Of a stretch of DNA of 64,000 nt, positions 60,137-64,000 are shown one piece after another. This stretch comes from Trochalopteron elliotii (taxonomy: Eukaryota > Chordata > Aves > Passeriformes > Leiothrichidae). Where the stretch lies: assembly GCA_024734555.1 (NCBI GenBank), contig JANPWX010000338.1, forward strand, positions 52,136 through 116,135, in the 5' to 3' direction. The notes beneath the pieces were generated by a model. It did not search any database. It saw only the letters and a program-made list of their open reading frames with translations, and had not been told where the DNA came from. Numbering within the stretch: the stretch's first letter is position 1; the number at the start of each line of letters is the position of its first letter. A program made the translations under genes and the position numbers.

Positions 60137-63100
60137 GCAGTAAAAGGAATTCCCAGAATACGAGACAAAAAGTAATTTTAGAGATGTGAAAATGATGAGG
60201 TCTGGTTCCCAATATCTTGTCTCCTTTTGGATTCTCTGACATCTAATAGAACATGAGTTTGTTATTCTTGCCTTCAGATATTAACACTTTCTCTCTTTCT
60301 CTCTCTTCTTCGCTTCTGCTTAATTTTGTAACAGAGGCACAATCCTAGGTTCATCTAAGGATTCATTCTCTCACTAGAAGAGAAGAGTGAGGCAGAGTAC
60401 ATGAAATGCATCAAAATGCAGAAGTAGACCTGCCTGCAAAGCAAGGCTTTCAGTTCATAGTGAATTTCCTCTTTTTGATTTGCTTTTCATCTGAATTTTT
60501 TACTTAGTCTCCTCAAAGCAGATGGCTCTTGGGTCTTGCTCATCAAAACAGGTTAATGACAAGATTAATAGCTTTGCTGCCCACTTCAGCAACACAAAGG
60601 ACTAAAACCTCCCTTCCAAAGGCACCTGCCAGATGCTCTGGCTTTGGGCACCCATTCCAGGAACACGTGTCCAAGAGTCTCCCCATACTGTCATGAGTTA
60701 ACCTGCCCCAGAGCTGTGATCTGGGAATATGCAAGGTAAATATCAGAATATGAGGGACTGAGGATGTCCTGGGTCTGTGGCTTTGGGTCAGGCTCACCAC
60801 CCAGGCAGCCACCAGGCTCTGGGAACTCTGGAAGAACAGGATGCTGACTTTTTTCAGACCACTTAATCAGGAAGAAACTGAACTATGCAGATCAATACCA
60901 ATGTCACGATGGCCCACAGCACAGATAGGAACAGCTTAAGAATGAGGAACAGGTGCTTAAGAGTGGATCTGAAAAAGACAGAGTTGATGCTGCTGGGTTG
61001 GGGAATGATTTCAGAAATCTTCTTTGCAATGATTTAGATAAAGACACGTTATTCTCCAGCTCTGTCCTCACTTGAAGCATACACTCGAATTTCTGTCTGA
61101 CATCAAACTCTCAGAACAGCAACAGCCACAAGAATAATTTTCTGCCATGTCTATGTGGTGAAGAATTTGTCCATCTATGCAGACAATGGCTTGACCTTGA
61201 CTATTCATGCCTGCATTACATCTTGGCAGAACCACAGCCCATGATACACTTGGCACAAAGCCTTCAGTACTTGGAAATTCCACCTAATTCAAGGTGCATT
61301 TTACTCTATTTTCAGGAGAAGCTGCTACCATCAGCAACCAGTAGTGTTGTATATTTCTGCTTTCTTCATCCCACACACCCCATACCGGTTCCTCATATCC
61401 AATAGTGATTTCAGTTTCAGCTTTTGGTTCTTAACTTCTCATTGCTTATGGGATAGGTCCAGATTATTTGGCAAAAGAAAACTCAATCAAATCTCCAGGA
61501 AACAAGACAGTGGTTGACAACTCCTCTTCTGTTCACAATGGAACTGCCTAAGGTAAGATAAGCACATCTGGTCTGAGACTGGAGTGATCTACCCCCTGAA
61601 AAAATCCCCACCATCTGTTTCAAGCATAAACTGCATTTCTTGAGCCTTCTCTCTTTAAATGTAAACACATAGTAATATTTGGCTTTCCAAATCAAACAAA
61701 ACTAAACACATAAGAGAAACAATTAAAAAATAATTCCCCTGAAGTCTTCCACTATTCCTGACCTAATCTTTGTGGAGGAGGAGTGAACAAGCACTGTATA
61801 GTTGGTAGCACTATTCTTGTAAATACCCTAGCAGAAGGTTTTCAGAGACTGATGATCAGATTGTGTGTACAACAGAACAGAATCCCCAAGTTAATACTAA
61901 GTGCCTTTCCCCAAAGCACTCAGCTTTTCCCCTCTAGAAGCTCACACTTGGGTGCCATTATCACACAGCACTATCACAGGTGAGCATCCTGGGAAATAAC
62001 ATACAAAAAAGCCCACAAAACACCTCAAAACTCTTGCATCAAACACTGGCAAATTGGTTGTGAACAAGAATACAATGTACCCAGCCCACATAAGCTTGGT
62101 TTTGCTATAACCTCGGTGTGCCCTTTTCATGTAAATACAGAGGAAGTTCTTCACTTTGGAGCTATTTCACAGACGGTTTTACATCTGGCATGTAGGTATG
62201 AAGTGAAAGCTCTGTGTGTGCTTGTAGATCATTTGTACTAAATGTTTGTGCATACCACAGAGATGCAGAAGTCCTCCTCAGTATGAAACACTACATTACC
62301 AAATCCATATCTCAGACCAACTTTTGGAGAACTTGGGGGCTTTGGAAAATGGCAGCACTGTAATAGACTGGCTGTAGCTGAGGGCTTGAGAGTCCTAACA
62401 CAGGGCTCAGGGTACCACCTCTGGGAAAACTCTACCCATCCTGAGCTGTGAGCTGTGATAAACCTCACCTACAGTCACCAGTCTGCAAAGGAATTGCAAA
62501 ACTGCCTTCTACTCCCTAAGTCCTCTGTACACTGATCCTTGTAAAGATACAATCGTTTCAAGATAAGCTGGAAAGAATCCTTGGTACAATTTAGGGGCCT
62601 GGATCCCTTGGCACCAAGTCATGGAGTGGCAAGATGGTGTGACAATCCACCCACACAACCTGTCACAGGCATCAGCTGCACCTCCAGCCAGGAATGAACA
62701 GCCAGGATTGCAGGTTGTTCTCTCCCCCAGTCACTCACTTTGTCATACTGGAAAATGTCAACATGCTTCTGTATATAGGATTAGACCTATATGCTTTTAA
62801 CTAAAATAACAGAAAACATTGTAGGAGTGTTGAAAAATATTTCCTGATGTGTTTTGCTTTAAGAGAAAAAAATAGTATCCACATAGAGTCAGCCTATTAG
62901 CTTTCTAAATCTTGCACTCTACTATTTGTGCTTCGTTTTCTCCTACCCAAATAGCAACACGGCTTTAAAGCACCAAGTACTGTATACTTAATAAATTATA
63001 AAGTCAATCTCCATAATTTCTATTCTCATACATCAGTCAGAGATGGTTTCAACAGAAAGATATATGAGAAGTAAGCTAGGTCTTCCTCCAAAAAAGCACT

Positions 63101-64000
63101 TAAGCATATGCTTTGGCATGTCAGCATCCCAGCTGAAGACAGTGGGATATATTTCAAGTTATACACATTTCAAAATTTTATTGAAGCTCAACAACAAATA
63201 AAAAAACTTAATATACAGCAGGCAAAAAACCTTCAACATTCATATAAGTGAGACTATGGTAGTCTCTTCTACTGAAATCCCATAGACTTAGGAAAATATT
63301 TGCTTTGGTTAATTCAGCAATGTTCCTTTTGGAGGCAGTGACAAAAAATACTTTTATTAGCACATATATTTGACCCAGCTCTGTTTAGATGGAAGTAAAA
63401 CTCTTTTTATGTCCACCGGAAATGAAGCTCAATGATTAAATATAAGATTTTTTTATAATTGAAGTATGATCCCAAAAAGCAAATCTGACAGTGAAATCAG
63501 GAGACATTGCAAGATCTTAATACTTAGTTAGTCATAATTATACATTGTCAGGAATCCAGGTTCTAATGGCCTTTACAATTTCCACGTAGAGTGCTTACAC
63601 TTCCAGGATGTATTAGTGGGCCTAGGAACTTTGCATAAGGGCCAAAAGAACAATGGTAAGTTTTTTCAGTCAATTTAGAAAGTTCTTAGATGATGTTTCC
63701 AGAAATGGTTGAGTTTAGTTTTGTAGCTGACTTGGGTTTTTTTTTCACAATAGTGTTAGATTTTACTATTGCTGTAATAGGTTTTCCCCTTCTCATCATA
63801 TTTCTGTTGCCAGTACTTTACCAGATATCTGAAATAGTTCTGCACTAATAAGAAGTACTGGTTGTCCTGGGACAGCATCCAGAAAAGATACATACATTTA
63901 GGAAGCTTTGAAATATCACAGCACATCCCAAAAATACAAGTTAGTCATTGCAACAACCTTGGCAATGGCAAACTTGGAAAAGCTAATAGTGGAATTAAAA
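60137..64000. other. Unique sequence with a CT-rich run
   Basis: A CT-rich tract lies at 60286-60314. No recognisable gene. Three short plus-strand open segments between splice-like sites (61499-61552, 61938-61979, 63607-63655) are phase-compatible but unsupported; see findings. Confidence 0.45.

Noticed and set aside
1..64000. CRISPR arrays, tRNA or rRNA genes, bacterial operons
   Set aside because: None seen; sequence composition and CR1 elements indicate a vertebrate nuclear genome.

Overview
This is a vertebrate, and very probably avian, nuclear window. The best evidence is the repeat content. There are four clear CR1 LINE 3' fragments carrying the diagnostic ATTCTATG terminal repeat, two older CR1/L3-like fragments, and one fragment resembling a bird ERVL-type LTR. 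SINEs and DNA transposons are absent as far as I can see, base composition is AT-rich, and two runs of N mark assembly gaps (21541-21624 and 39409-39788). No rRNA, tRNA, CRISPR array, operon or other bacterial-type feature is visible.

I do not see a complete, recognisable protein-coding gene. Most open frames are below about 130 codons and many begin only at TTG or GTG, which is what non-coding DNA of this size gives. The window therefore reads as intergenic or intronic sequence.

Layout: 1-0.84 kb holds two CR1 copies in opposite orientation. 0.84-17.4 kb is mostly featureless, with a (TA)n tract, two clusters of TAATTA palindromes, an unassigned relic open on both strands (7.9-8.4 kb) and a 53-codon ORF 48 bp downstream of a TATA box (10.4-10.6 kb). 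17.4-21.8 kb holds a GGAA-rich tract, an ancient CR1 piece, and a pure (AAGGG)n array abutting the first gap. 22.5-27 kb holds two short minus-strand candidate exons, a TATA/first-exon-like module, an ancient CR1 piece and two 16-bp tandem duplications. 31.4-31.7 kb has a minus-strand ORF followed by a poly(A) signal. A CpG-bearing stretch follows the second gap at 40 kb. 46.6-48.8 kb has two phase-compatible minus-strand candidate exons, one of which contains a 56-bp segment repeated 2,000 bp away. 49.3 kb is a CR1 copy; 51.3-51.8 kb is the longest ATG ORF (174 codons). 53.6-54.95 kb has three phase-compatible plus-strand candidate exons ending in a stop and a poly(A) signal. 59.5-60.1 kb is an LTR fragment next to a CR1 copy.

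The candidate exons rest only on splice-site motifs and open frames read by eye. In 64 kb several such chains arise by chance, so they are given low confidence. No novel biological system can be demonstrated from this sequence alone; the items listed as findings are the places most worth testing with RNA or cross-species data.
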